A stretch of DNA of 53,552 nt from Streptococcus parasanguinis (GTDB taxonomy: Bacteria > Bacillota > Bacilli > Lactobacillales > Streptococcaceae). Made by a program: the position numbers and the translations under genes. This document shows, piece by piece, positions 1 to 8,203 of the stretch (position 1 is its first letter; the number at the start of each line of letters is the position of its first letter). The notes beneath the pieces are model-generated. The model was given only the letters and a program-made list of their open reading frames with translations, made no database searches and was not told the DNA's origin. The stretch lies in the NCBI RefSeq assembly GCF_001073155.1, contig NZ_JVEE01000043.1, positions 1 through 53,552 of the forward strand. Direction: 5' to 3'.

Positions 1-629
1 TGGGCTCAGCAGTTTTATTCTTAGTCGCATTTATACTCACGATAACCTTACTGATGTGCGCGAGAAAAGTCCATCAAAAAATGCTCCAAATAGAAGACGA
101 TGATGAAGCCTATCACTATGACATCCAGAAGAAAAAACTATATGGCTTAGCGACCATTTTTAAAGGCATCATGATCTTGCCCTACTTTTTATTCGTCATT
201 TTTTATAGTCAATTGGTTTACTTAGATAGACCTGGCGCTGGGGACATGGCTTTTATCTTTGGAGACTTTACCATGCTCTATCTCTTTCTTGTCTTGATTG
301 CCCTATTTTTCCTATCGGATATCTTCTTTCGCAAGACCTTCCATCTGATTTATGGAAAACCGATTCCCCGCAATGCCAATGCCAAGGAAGTGCGTGAATT
401 TATGATGAGTATGATGGATGAAGCAGAAAAGCAGATTAGCTACGAGGAAAACTATGAAATTATCATTAAGTTAAGCAATTATATCTTACCGATTTCCTTA
501 ATTGCGATATTCTTAGTTGGCATTGCTTTCCATACAGATATCTTGTTAGCATTAGTAGTGGTATCACTGATTTATGTCTATATCTTGGTCTCACAATACA
601 AGATTACCAAACGTTATTATAAAGAGTAG
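1..629 (+). CDS. DUF3169-like membrane protein, 5' end cut by window
   Basis: The frame is open from base 3, so the start lies upstream of the window; the ATG at 54 is internal. The visible part has a hydrophobic segment at its N-terminus, two more around bases 150-330, a charged loop (about 345-465), and two further segments near the C-terminus, ending in a short basic tail. Size and layout fit DUF3169-type proteins of Firmicutes, which are often encoded beside a small HTH regulator and an ABC exporter. Here an ABC ATPase follows after 11 bp, so the two are probably cotranscribed. No enzymatic motif is seen. Family assignment is from recall of overall pattern, not a search. Confidence 0.6.
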   Translation, partial: GSAVLFLVAFILTITLLMCARKVHQKMLQIEDDDEAYHYDIQKKKLYGLATIFKGIMILPYFLFVIFYSQLVYLDRPGAGDMAFIFGDFTMLYLFLVLIALFFLSDIFFRKTFHLIYGKPIPRNANAKEVREFMMSMMDEAEKQISYEENYEIIIKLSNYILPISLIAIFLVGIAFHTDILLALVVVSLIYVYILVSQYKITKRYYKE

Positions 630-640
630 AGGAGTCATCT

Positions 641-1534
641 ATGTTAGAAATTAGAAATTTAGAAAAAAGCTTTGGGAATAAGCAGGTTCTCTTCGGAGTA
701 GATCTGACAGCTCAACAAGGGCATATCCTTGGCTTAGTTGGGAAAAATGGTGCCGGGAAAACAACTATTTTCCACAGTATCTTGCGCTTTTTGGACTACA
801 GTGGCGAGATTCGCCTAGGTGGCAAAGCGATCACCCAAGAAACCTACAAGGAAATTGGCTATTTGCCAGAAGAACGTAGTCTTATGCCAAAACTCACGAT
901 TTTTGAGCAGGTCCGCTATTTGGCTGCCTTAAAAGGAATGAGCACTGCTGAGGTCAAGGAAAAATTACCGACCTGGATGGAAAAACTCCAAGTAAAAGGA
1001 AAATTGACCGATAAAATAAAGAGTCTCTCAAAAGGGAACCAACAGAAGGTTCAATTGATCATCACCTTGATCCATGAGCCTAAATTGATCATTTTAGATG
1101 AACCCTTTAGCGGCTTGGATCCGGTCAATACAGAAGTGCTCAAGCAGGTCATTTTTGAAGAAAAAGAGCGTGGGGCAACCATTATCTTTTCTGACCACGT
1201 CATGACCAATGTCGAAGAGTTGTGTGATGATATCCTAATGATCCGTGATGGTTCGGTTGTCCTTTCAGGGCCTGTCCAAGAGGTCCGGAATAGCTATGGC
1301 AAGACTCGCCTCTTTGTCTCAAACGACTTTAGCAAAGAAGAGTTAGAAGCTCTGCCACACGTGACCAAGGTCAGCATGACCAAGCAAGGGACTTGGAAGC
1401 TGATCTTGGATGATGCGTCAGCTGGACCAGAATTATTTGATCGCTTGACCAAGGGCCACTACCTTGCGACCTTTGACCACCAAGCCCCAACTATTGACGA
1501 GATCTTTAAACTTGAATCAGGAGTAGAAGTATGA
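641..1534 (+). CDS. ABC transporter ATP-binding protein (NatA/YhaQ-like)
   Basis: A 297-residue nucleotide-binding subunit of an ABC-2 type exporter. Visible motifs are Walker A GKNGAGKTT (residues 34-42), signature LSKGNQQ (129-135) and Walker B LIILDE (149-154) followed by the D-loop SGLD. The last ~80 residues form the extra C-terminal domain (DUF4162-like) typical of this exporter group. The start is preceded by a GAGGAG ribosome site. The stop overlaps the permease start by ATGA, indicating translational coupling. B. subtilis NatA/YhaQ relatives export sodium or drugs; the substrate here cannot be read from sequence. Confidence 0.88.
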   Translation: MLEIRNLEKSFGNKQVLFGVDLTAQQGHILGLVGKNGAGKTTIFHSILRFLDYSGEIRLGGKAITQETYKEIGYLPEERSLMPKLTIFEQVRYLAALKGMSTAEVKEKLPTWMEKLQVKGKLTDKIKSLSKGNQQKVQLIITLIHEPKLIILDEPFSGLDPVNTEVLKQVIFEEKERGATIIFSDHVMTNVEELCDDILMIRDGSVVLSGPVQEVRNSYGKTRLFVSNDFSKEELEALPHVTKVSMTKQGTWKLILDDASAGPELFDRLTKGHYLATFDHQAPTIDEIFKLESGVEV

Positions 1535-2745
1535 AACAGATGTTTGTCGTAATGAAAGAAACCTATATCAGACAAGTGAAATCATGGAGTTTCCTCTTCA
1601 TGGTCTTCGGTCCCTTCCTCTTTTTAGGATTGAGCATTGGAATCGGTTATCTGACAGGTTCTTCTACAGATGCCAAAAACCAGGTGGCCTTGGTGACAGA
1701 AGTTCCAGCTGTCAAAGAAAGTCTCAAAGGAACTGATGGCTTGACCTTGGACTACAAGGATGAAGCTGCAGCTAAAAAAGCCATCAAGGATGAGAAAGCA
1801 GCTGCTTACCTAACGGTCGATGAAAAAGATGGCCAGCTAGAAGCCACTTATGTGGGCGACCAAGCCATGAAAACAGATTTGAAATCGCTTGTCGCTGCGA
1901 AATTAAGCCAAGTCCAACAAGGAATCAATCTAGCGCATGCTAATCTAAGCAAAGAGCAACTGACAGCCTTGTCTCAACAGGTTTCTCTCAAAGAAAAAAT
2001 TGATGAGAAAAAAGAAGGCTTGAAAATGGTGCAAACCATGGTTGCAGGTGCTCTAGGAATGTTGCTTTATATGATTTTGATGTTCTACTCTGGTATCACA
2101 GCCCAAGAAGTGGCCAGTGAAAAAGGAACCAAGATCATGGAAGTGGTCTTCTCTAGTATCAAAGCAACCGACTATTTCTTCGCACGCATGCTCGGACTCT
2201 TCGGAGTGATTTTTACCCATATTTTTGTCTATGTAGTTGGGCTAGTAGCTGTTTGGATCTTTAGAGCAGATATCCCTGTTGTCAAGGATTTTCTCGCTCC
2301 AAACTCTCCAATTACCCAACATCTAGCAGAAGCGATCTCGCTCAATACCGTCTTCTTCATTATCCTTGGGGTCTTTATGTATGTGGTGCTCTCTGCCTTC
2401 TTAGGCTCCACAGTAGCACGACCTGAAGATTCAGGAAAAGCGATTTCGCCACTAATGATGTTAGTCCTCTTTAGCTTCTTTGGGGTAACCACCTTGGGAA
2501 GTGCCGGTGATGTCTTCTTATTGAAGATCGGTTCCTACATTCCATTCATTTCAACCTTCTTCATGCCTTTCCGTACCATTAATGGCTATGCGACTGGTCT
2601 TGAATCTTGGGCTTCATTGGGAATTGCGGTTCTCTTTACCATCGTGGGAACAGTTCTCATCGCCCGTATCTATGCGAGCCTGATCCTTCAGACCGATGAC
2701 CTCGGACCATGGAAGACCATTAAACGTGCTCTTAGCTATCGCTAA
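1531..2745 (+). CDS. ABC-2 transporter permease (NatB/YhaP-like)
   Basis: A 404-residue membrane subunit partnered with the ATPase that overlaps it by 4 bp. One transmembrane helix lies near residues 18-42, followed by a ~120-residue extracytoplasmic Lys/Ala/Glu-rich region, then about five to six helices between residues ~165 and 395, including the conserved stretch QEVASEKGTKIMEVVFSS. This is the NatB (COG1668) layout. A hairpin terminator follows within 10 bp, so the operon ends here. The transported substrate is unknown. Confidence 0.85.
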   Translation: MKQMFVVMKETYIRQVKSWSFLFMVFGPFLFLGLSIGIGYLTGSSTDAKNQVALVTEVPAVKESLKGTDGLTLDYKDEAAAKKAIKDEKAAAYLTVDEKDGQLEATYVGDQAMKTDLKSLVAAKLSQVQQGINLAHANLSKEQLTALSQQVSLKEKIDEKKEGLKMVQTMVAGALGMLLYMILMFYSGITAQEVASEKGTKIMEVVFSSIKATDYFFARMLGLFGVIFTHIFVYVVGLVAVWIFRADIPVVKDFLAPNSPITQHLAEAISLNTVFFIILGVFMYVVLSAFLGSTVARPEDSGKAISPLMMLVLFSFFGVTTLGSAGDVFLLKIGSYIPFISTFFMPFRTINGYATGLESWASLGIAVLFTIVGTVLIARIYASLILQTDDLGPWKTIKRALSYR

Positions 2746-2751
2746 TCAGAT

Positions 2752-2779
2752 AAGCTCTCAGTTACAGCTGAGGGCTTTT
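2752..2779 (+). terminator. Rho-independent terminator of the ABC-2 operon
   Basis: The stem CTCAG/CTGAG is extended by AGC/GCT pairing and followed by TTTT. Almost the same hairpin recurs at 7040-7067, at the far end of the toxin module. Confidence 0.8.
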
Positions 2780-2854
2780 AACATGCCTTGAAATTTATCG
2801 TGGGCTATTTAAAACGATATTCCTTCAGGCTAACATGTATTTTTTATTAAATTA

Positions 2855-2863
2855 TGATATGAT
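2855..2863 (+). promoter_or_regulatory. Extended -10 promoter of the LXG module
   Basis: TG-A-TATGAT is an extended -10 placed 33 bp before the first module gene; no convincing -35 is visible. The region 2780-2895 is AT-rich and otherwise featureless. Confidence 0.5.
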
Positions 2864-2895
2864 GGAGGGGAATAATAAGATTTGAGGGTGAATGT

Positions 2896-3174
2896 ATGGA
2901 TAAACTCCAAATAAAATCCAGCCCAATTGATGCGCAAGCAGCTATTGGTGAGTTAACTGGTGTTGATGTATCACAAAATGAGAATAAACAAATAGAGTTT
3001 GCTTATTCTGCTGGTATAGCAGGTATGGAGAAAGGAAAAGAGGTAAATAATCACTTACTTCAAGCTGTGGGTAAATTTAGTGAAGCTGTTCTGATTCAAG
3101 CTAATAAATTTCCTCAAATTGCTGCTGTGCTTGAAAAACGTGATGTAGAACAGGCTCAAAGATGGGAAAGCTAA
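2896..3174 (+). CDS. Small LXG-associated helical protein (TIGR04197/DUF3130-like)
   Basis: A 92-residue, probably all-helical protein without signal peptide. In Firmicutes type VIIb (Esx) secretion modules, two small helical proteins encoded directly before an LXG toxin bind its N-terminus and take it to the secretion machine. Position, size and the start pattern fit the TIGR04197/DUF3130 group. I see no clear YxxxD/E export motif at the C-terminus. GAGGGTG is the ribosome site. The gene is two bases upstream of, or overlaps, the next one depending on the start chosen there. Confidence 0.7.
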   Translation: MDKLQIKSSPIDAQAAIGELTGVDVSQNENKQIEFAYSAGIAGMEKGKEVNNHLLQAVGKFSEAVLIQANKFPQIAAVLEKRDVEQAQRWES

Positions 3175-3176
3175 CC

Positions 3177-3524
3177 ATGATGGAGGATGTTAATAAAAAT
3201 AAGCGAGATAAACTATTCCAGGAAATTGTGAAAACAGAGCGACAAGAAGATCTTTTTTTTAATTTAAGTCGTGAGTATCAACAAAGTTTAGATGAATTTT
3301 TAGAAGATCTTTCGTTGATCACACGAGAAGCAGAAGAAAAAATGTCTATTTCATCTCAAAATATTTTATTTTTTCAAGAAAAGAATGAAATGGATTTAAT
3401 TGCAAGAAATTATGTAGTTAGACAGATGGATGGTGTTAGTGAAGAGTTTAGGAATGTTTTAAAAAACTTAGACATTCAGAGAGAAAAATTGATAAGAGAA
3501 AGGAATAGTTTGCCGTGGGAGTGA
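3177..3524 (+). CDS. Second LXG-associated helical protein (DUF3958-like)
   Basis: About 115 residues, highly charged and predicted coiled coil almost throughout, rich in Glu, Lys, Asn and Gln. It is the second of the paired small targeting partners that precede LXG toxins. ATG at 3177 is preferred, with GGGAAAG six bases upstream; ATG at 3180 is equally possible and a longer frame from 3162 has a weaker site. Its TGA overlaps the first codons of the toxin, so toxin and partner are probably made in coupled amounts. DUF3958 is my best family guess by size and position. Confidence 0.65.
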   Translation: MMEDVNKNKRDKLFQEIVKTERQEDLFFNLSREYQQSLDEFLEDLSLITREAEEKMSISSQNILFFQEKNEMDLIARNYVVRQMDGVSEEFRNVLKNLDIQREKLIRERNSLPWE

Positions 3525-5146
3525 GATACAGTTCATCAGAATCTGCTGCTCTGATTGAAGCTATGAGTAGTAATATTCAAATTGCTACTCAGATTACAGA
3601 AAAACTTACTAGTGGAAGTGATCATTTAATTGCAGAAATCGAAGCAGGAAGACTTCAAGGTGCTGCATATGAGGCAGGGAAAAATTTATTTGGAAATATT
3701 ATTATCCCATGTATCAAAAAATTACAAGAAGCGATCGACGATATTCAGATTGAATTAAATTCATACAAAAATGCGGATGCAGTTGTATCAAAATATGGAG
3801 AATTAGATTTAGATGATTTGAAGACACAAAAACAGAGTTGGGAAAAACAGCTTTCAAAGTATCAAGATCTAATCAGAAAGAATGAGGATTTTTTTAATCG
3901 TGTAGGAGCATTTCTTACCGCAAATCTGGATCAAAATTTATCAGAAAATAGAGTACTTCATGAATTGGCTGATAAAACACGGATGCAAATCAAAGATCTT
4001 GAAGAAAAAATTGAAAAATTAGTGTGGTTTGTTGAGCAAGTCAATCAGTATTTTTCAGACAGTCTTGAAATTCTTAATTTAGCGATTGAAGGAGCTGGAC
4101 AACTAAGTCAAATTATAGTCGATAGCAACGGAAATTACTATTCGGATAGTGTAGACATGACTTGGTTTGACAAAATGAAACAAACAAAAGTTGTTTCCTA
4201 TGCTAAAAGAGACTATCAGGATGCCTTAACAAGAACTTTAAATCAAGCGTCGAGAGATATGTTATTATCAGATGATGGTGATACCTATTATCGGGAAGAG
4301 TTAAAAAAACGCTTAAAAGGACATGATCGGTCACAGTGGAAAAAAATTATTGATGATTATAACCATACTCTAAAAATTGACAATGAAGGGAATTTAATTG
4401 AAATTATTGATAATAGCGCTTATAAAGATCGTCATTATCAAAAAAATGATAATTTTTCTGTGCTAAAAAATGGGAAGTATGATAGTGCTTCTACGAAAAT
4501 GATCAATGAAAAATATCAAGAACTTCTTCAAGAAAATTTTGAAGCTAATTCTGCTGAATTTTGGGGTGGAGTTAGTCAGATGTTATCAGGTTTACTACTT
4601 GACTTTACTAGTGTAGCTGCAGAAACTGGAGGTTTAGCCTTGGCTCCTGAGACAGGTGGGGCAAGCTTTATTGCTGGAACAACTGCAGCAGAGCTTGCTT
4701 TAGATGCAGGAAACGCACTCATATTTAGTGGTGTAGTATCTACAGGATCCGCTATTAGTAAAACAGGTAGCGCAAACTCTGAAATTCAAGTCAATTATTC
4801 TAGCAACTACGACAGCTGGAAGTCAAATAAACCGACGAGTAAGACCATTTCTGGTAAAGGCGGTCCACAAATTGAAGCCCGAGTAGGAAATCGAAAAGAG
4901 AACATTCGTGTAGATTGGGAGCCACATAGTGGTCCTAATGGTGATGGATTATTTCAGGTTCAATCTGGAAGTGGGAAGTCGGGCTATTCTCTTAACGAAG
5001 CTATAGATGTTAATAGTATTTCAAGCAAAACAGATATATTGGATTGGGTGAATAAAACTAAAAAGATAAAGAATCTAGATAAAAGTGTGAAGAGTGAAAT
5101 TGTAGAAAGAATCTGGAAAGGATACCGAAACTATTACGGAAATTAG
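3515..5146 (+). CDS. LXG-domain polymorphic toxin, C-terminal activity unknown
   Basis: A 543-residue putative type VIIb secretion effector. The helical LXG domain covers about residues 1-200 and contains the L-Q-G motif at 47-49. A charged central region (200-345) follows, then a Gly/Ala-rich hydrophobic stretch (about 350-412), a Ser/Asn/Lys linker, and a soluble C-terminal domain (about 440-543) with a conserved-looking block RVDWEPHSGPNGDG near 465-478. I do not recognise this last domain; the charged, Trp- and His-containing core suggests an enzyme, but that is inference. The start is GTG at 3515 (AAAGGA ten bases upstream); a second GTG at 3521 is possible. No esx/ess secretion genes are in the window. 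Putative immunity genes follow immediately. Confidence 0.82.
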   Translation: MGVRYSSSESAALIEAMSSNIQIATQITEKLTSGSDHLIAEIEAGRLQGAAYEAGKNLFGNIIIPCIKKLQEAIDDIQIELNSYKNADAVVSKYGELDLDDLKTQKQSWEKQLSKYQDLIRKNEDFFNRVGAFLTANLDQNLSENRVLHELADKTRMQIKDLEEKIEKLVWFVEQVNQYFSDSLEILNLAIEGAGQLSQIIVDSNGNYYSDSVDMTWFDKMKQTKVVSYAKRDYQDALTRTLNQASRDMLLSDDGDTYYREELKKRLKGHDRSQWKKIIDDYNHTLKIDNEGNLIEIIDNSAYKDRHYQKNDNFSVLKNGKYDSASTKMINEKYQELLQENFEANSAEFWGGVSQMLSGLLLDFTSVAAETGGLALAPETGGASFIAGTTAAELALDAGNALIFSGVVSTGSAISKTGSANSEIQVNYSSNYDSWKSNKPTSKTISGKGGPQIEARVGNRKENIRVDWEPHSGPNGDGLFQVQSGSGKSGYSLNEAIDVNSISSKTDILDWVNKTKKIKNLDKSVKSEIVERIWKGYRNYYGN

Positions 5147-5155
5147 GTGAAGTGT

Positions 5156-5782
5156 ATGAGACTATATATCAAAGGAGACTATACTAGAAAAGTGCCTTTT
5201 GGATACAGAGAACTTGCATGGAAAATGTGGTTTAAAGAAAGAAATGGTCAAGAAATAAGTTTCTCAAATGTCGGAGATGATGAGATGCTACAAAATGACT
5301 TCTATCTGTCTTTACGGTTAGATAAGTGGGGAGCAAGTGGCTCTCGTTGGAAAGATGTTAAGGCAAAAGGTGGTAGTGCAATCAATTCTCAAAAATATGA
5401 AAATATTGATTTGGATTATGAAGGAAGTTATGAAAGCGACGGTAGAGAAAAGGGTGCTTATCTAAGAATCGCTTCAAATTATCTAGATGTATTAACAGTT
5501 GATAAACGAGCTATGTATATTATGGCACTTGAAATTGCGACTGCGATTGATGGGAAAATTAGTGAAGATGATAAGAAAACATGGCTAAGAATCGAGGAGT
5601 TCAAGGAAAAGCACCAAGATATCTTATCTCTGACCTTTGATGAAGCAAATGAAATGAGTCTGGAGGAAATTCAGACGATTGATGCTATTGATGATCCCAT
5701 CTGGGAAGAATTAGATCGAAAACGTGAGGAATACATCAAAATCCATGGCGAACGTGTATATGACGATGAGGAAGAGGAGTGA
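5156..5782 (+). CDS. Putative immunity protein, paralogue 1 of 3
   Basis: A 208-residue soluble acidic protein directly after the toxin. ATG 5156 is preferred over the upstream GTG at 5147 because the product then begins MRLYIKGDY, matching the N-termini of the two following paralogues, and AGGTGA lies five bases before it. The N-terminal half is strand-rich with scattered aromatics. The C-terminal half is helical (segments EIATAIDGKISEDDKKTW and DEANEMSLEEI) and ends in an acidic tail. I do not recognise the family. A cognate immunity role is inferred only from position. GTGA links it to the next gene. Confidence 0.65.
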   Translation: MRLYIKGDYTRKVPFGYRELAWKMWFKERNGQEISFSNVGDDEMLQNDFYLSLRLDKWGASGSRWKDVKAKGGSAINSQKYENIDLDYEGSYESDGREKGAYLRIASNYLDVLTVDKRAMYIMALEIATAIDGKISEDDKKTWLRIEEFKEKHQDILSLTFDEANEMSLEEIQTIDAIDDPIWEELDRKREEYIKIHGERVYDDEEEE

Positions 5783-6411
5783 GAATTTACATCAAAGGTG
5801 ACTACACAAAAGAAATTCCGTTCGATTACTTAGAACTAGCGAAGAGAATGTGGTATGAAAGTTATCAAGGTGAAGGGATCCCTCTCTCCTATTCTGGATT
5901 TCTTCAAATCAGAGATGGGAATGATATAGCCATTCATCTAAAACTAGATAAACAGGATTATGACGAACGTTGGTTTTATGTCCCGATACAAGAAGGGATA
6001 AAATATCGTTTTTATTCACAAATAGATGAATATTTGAATTTAGATTATGAAGATGCTTATGTAACAGATTTTCGCGAAAATGGAGAATGTTTACGTTTGG
6101 CCTCTACCCATCTTGAATTGCTCACTCTTGATAAAAGAGCGTTCTATATCATGGCTATTGAGATTGCTACAGTCTTTAATGGACAAATTAGCGAAGATGA
6201 CAAGAAAACATGGATAACAATCGAGGAATTCAAGGAAAAACATAAAGATATCTTATCTCTGACCTTTGAGGAAGCAAACGAAATGAGTCTGGAGGAAATT
6301 CAGACGATTGATGTTGCTGACGATCCTATCTGGGAAGAATTGGATAGAAAACGTGAGGAATACATTAAAATCCATGGTGAACGTGTTTATGATGATGAGG
6401 ATGACGAGTGA
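5779..6411 (+). CDS. Putative immunity protein, paralogue 2 of 3
   Basis: A 210-residue paralogue of the gene before it. It starts with GTG overlapping the previous TGA (GTGA), with GAGGA six to seven bases upstream inside the acidic tail codons of paralogue 1. The last ~70 residues are nearly identical to paralogue 1, and the DNA is too, whereas residues ~20-90 differ strongly. This pattern indicates a recent duplication or gene conversion of the 3' half, with divergence of the presumed contact half. Function is inferred from position. Confidence 0.62.
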   Translation: MRIYIKGDYTKEIPFDYLELAKRMWYESYQGEGIPLSYSGFLQIRDGNDIAIHLKLDKQDYDERWFYVPIQEGIKYRFYSQIDEYLNLDYEDAYVTDFRENGECLRLASTHLELLTLDKRAFYIMAIEIATVFNGQISEDDKKTWITIEEFKEKHKDILSLTFEEANEMSLEEIQTIDVADDPIWEELDRKREEYIKIHGERVYDDEDDE

Positions 6412-7019
6412 GACTATATCTTAAAGGCAACTATGAAACTAGCATTTATCAAGCCTGTATGGAATATCCTTGGAAAATGTGGTTCAAGGAACGTAAGGGA
6501 GTGAAGGTTGGTTTTTCTTATGCACGTGATGATGACTTCTATTTTAGTGTTAGTTTGGATAAATTTTCTTCAAATGATGAGCGTTGGGGAATGGCTGATT
6601 TTAGAGTAGGCAATGATCCCTGGGCAACTTTTAAGTATGAAGATATAAATTTAAATTTTGAAGATTCCTATGAAAGTGATGGACGAGAAAAAGGAGACTA
6701 TCTACGAATCATCACGACTCATAAGGACATTCTAACGGTTGATAAGCGAGCTCTTTATATCATGGTCATTGAGGTAGCATCTGCTATTTGTGGTCACATC
6801 AGCGAAGATGATAAGGAAACATGGCTGAGCATTGAAGAATTTAAAACGAAACATGCAGATCTGTTGCATTTGACCTACGATGAAGCGGTTGACATTAGCT
6901 TGGAAGAGATAGAAGTAATGAAAGCCATTGATGAGCCACTCTGGGAAGAATTGGATCGAAAGCGTGAGGAGTATATCCGAATCCATGGTGAAGTGGAATT
7001 GGATGACGAGGAAGAATAA
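6408..7019 (+). CDS. Putative immunity protein, paralogue 3 of 3
   Basis: A 203-residue third paralogue, again starting with GTG overlapping the TGA of the gene before it. It is the most diverged copy but retains the MRLYLKGNY start, the YESDGREKG motif shared with paralogue 1, the SEDDKETW helix, the WEELDRKREEY segment and the acidic tail. It ends the module; a terminator follows 20 bp later. It may protect against a different toxin variant (orphan immunity), which is inference. Confidence 0.62.
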   Translation: MRLYLKGNYETSIYQACMEYPWKMWFKERKGVKVGFSYARDDDFYFSVSLDKFSSNDERWGMADFRVGNDPWATFKYEDINLNFEDSYESDGREKGDYLRIITTHKDILTVDKRALYIMVIEVASAICGHISEDDKETWLSIEEFKTKHADLLHLTYDEAVDISLEEIEVMKAIDEPLWEELDRKREEYIRIHGEVELDDEEE

Positions 7020-7039
7020 GAAATTCTACTTTAACCTGT

Positions 7040-7067
7040 AAGCTCTCAGTTATTGCTGAGGGCTTTT
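7040..7067 (+). terminator. Terminator closing the toxin module
   Basis: CTCAG/CTGAG stem extended by AGC/GCT and followed by TTTTT. It differs from the 2752-2779 hairpin mainly in two loop bases. Confidence 0.8.
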
Positions 7068-7077
7068 TGCTTGCAAA

Positions 7078-7106
7078 TTGACTTTTGCAAACCTTTTCAC
7101 TACAAT
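7078..7106 (+). promoter_or_regulatory. Promoter of the aldo-keto reductase gene
   Basis: TTGACT (7078-7083), 17 bp spacer, TACAAT (7101-7106), 24 bp before the start codon. Confidence 0.75.
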
Positions 7107-7130
7107 AGAACTACAGAAAAGGAGGCGGAC

Positions 7131-8054
7131 ATGAACTATATTGAGTTTGCTGAAAATGAGCGTCTGTCCACGATTGTCCTTGGGATGATGCGGATCAGTC
7201 AGATGAGTGAAGATGAGGTGGAGGCCTTGGTAGAGGCAGCTTTGTCGATTGGGATCAACACTTTTGACTTAGCGGATATCTATGGCGATGGCCAGTGTGA
7301 GGTCCTGCTGGGTAAGGTTCTCAAGCGTCGTCCGGATCTTCGGGACCAGATGTGGATTCAGTCCAAGTGTGGGATTCGCAAAGACGGCTTTACCTATTTC
7401 GATTTTTCTAAGGACTATATTTTGGACTCCGTCGACGGTATTCTTGAGCGTCTGCAGATTGAGCGCTTAGATAGTCTTCTCCTTCACCGACCGGATGCCC
7501 TCATGGAGCCGGAAGAAGTGGCGGCAGCTTTTGATCACTTGGAGCAAGCGGGCAAGGTCCGTAATTTTGGGGTGTCCAATCAAAATCCTATGATGATGGA
7601 ATTGCTTAAGACGGCTGTCAAACAACCTCTCAAGGTCAACCAGTTGCAGTTGAGTGCAGCCTTTACACCGAGCTTTGAAGCTGGTTTTCATGTCAATATG
7701 GAAGGGCCAAAAGCAGCCGTGCGAGATGGCAGTGTCTTTGAGTATTGTCGCTTAACCGATACGGTGATTCAAGCTTGGTCTGTCCTCCAGCATGGCTATT
7801 TCAAGGGGAATTTTGTCGGCAAGGAAGAGTTTGCAGCCCTCAATCACGTCCTTACTGACTTGGCGAAAAAATACCAGGTCACACCGACAGCTATCGCCCT
7901 TGCCTGGGTCCTCCGCTATCCTGGTAAGATGCAGGCGGTCATCGGAACGACCAAACCCCAGCATGTCCTTGAAGCAGGAAAAGCAGCAACAGTCACCCTA
8001 ACTCGCAAGGAATGGTACCAAATCTACTTGGCGGCGGGAAATGATTTGCCTTAG
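7131..8054 (+). CDS. Aldo/keto reductase (YdhF-like)
   Basis: A 307-residue NADPH-dependent oxidoreductase of the AKR superfamily. The active-site tetrad is visible: Asp and Tyr in DLADIYGDG, Lys in QSKCGI, and His in LLLHRPD. The cofactor-loop region near VIGTTKPQHV is also present. ATG 7131 is chosen because GGAGG lies just upstream and a good promoter sits at 7078-7106; the frame is open further upstream but would start inside the promoter. Length and motifs match the E. coli YdhF type, whose physiological substrate is unknown. It is a single-gene transcript between two terminators. Confidence 0.88.
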   Translation: MNYIEFAENERLSTIVLGMMRISQMSEDEVEALVEAALSIGINTFDLADIYGDGQCEVLLGKVLKRRPDLRDQMWIQSKCGIRKDGFTYFDFSKDYILDSVDGILERLQIERLDSLLLHRPDALMEPEEVAAAFDHLEQAGKVRNFGVSNQNPMMMELLKTAVKQPLKVNQLQLSAAFTPSFEAGFHVNMEGPKAAVRDGSVFEYCRLTDTVIQAWSVLQHGYFKGNFVGKEEFAALNHVLTDLAKKYQVTPTAIALAWVLRYPGKMQAVIGTTKPQHVLEAGKAATVTLTRKEWYQIYLAAGNDLP

Positions 8055-8066
8055 AATCTTGTTAGT

Positions 8067-8104
8067 AAACCAGATTCCACTCTTATCGGTGGGCTGGTTT
8101 TTTG
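8067..8104 (+). terminator. Terminator after the aldo/keto reductase
   Basis: AAACCAG pairs with CTGGTTT, with inner CCAC/GGTGG pairing, followed by a run of T. Confidence 0.75.
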
Positions 8105-8126
8105 TTTTGTAGTATTCAGATTTATC

Positions 8127-8190
8127 TTGACAAATCTTTCTATTTTATGGTAACCTTATAGGTAACAAGTGTTGCGCAACAAATGTTGCG
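8127..8190 (+). promoter_or_regulatory. Promoter and operator region of the TetR-ABC operon
   Basis: TTGACA at 8127-8132 is a clear -35; the -10 is uncertain (TAACCT at 8151 gives an 18-bp spacer). Two GGTAAC direct copies lie at 8149-8154 and 8161-8166. A perfect 12-bp palindrome TGTTGCGCAACA lies at 8170-8181, with another half-site TGTTGCG at 8184-8190. Together they are good candidate binding sites for the regulator encoded 14 bp downstream. Confidence 0.6.
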
Positions 8191-8203
8191 TGAAAGGAGT
8201 CTT

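Noticed and set aside
2896..7019. Prophage or integrative element
   Set aside because: No integrase, attachment-site tRNA or phage genes accompany the toxin module.
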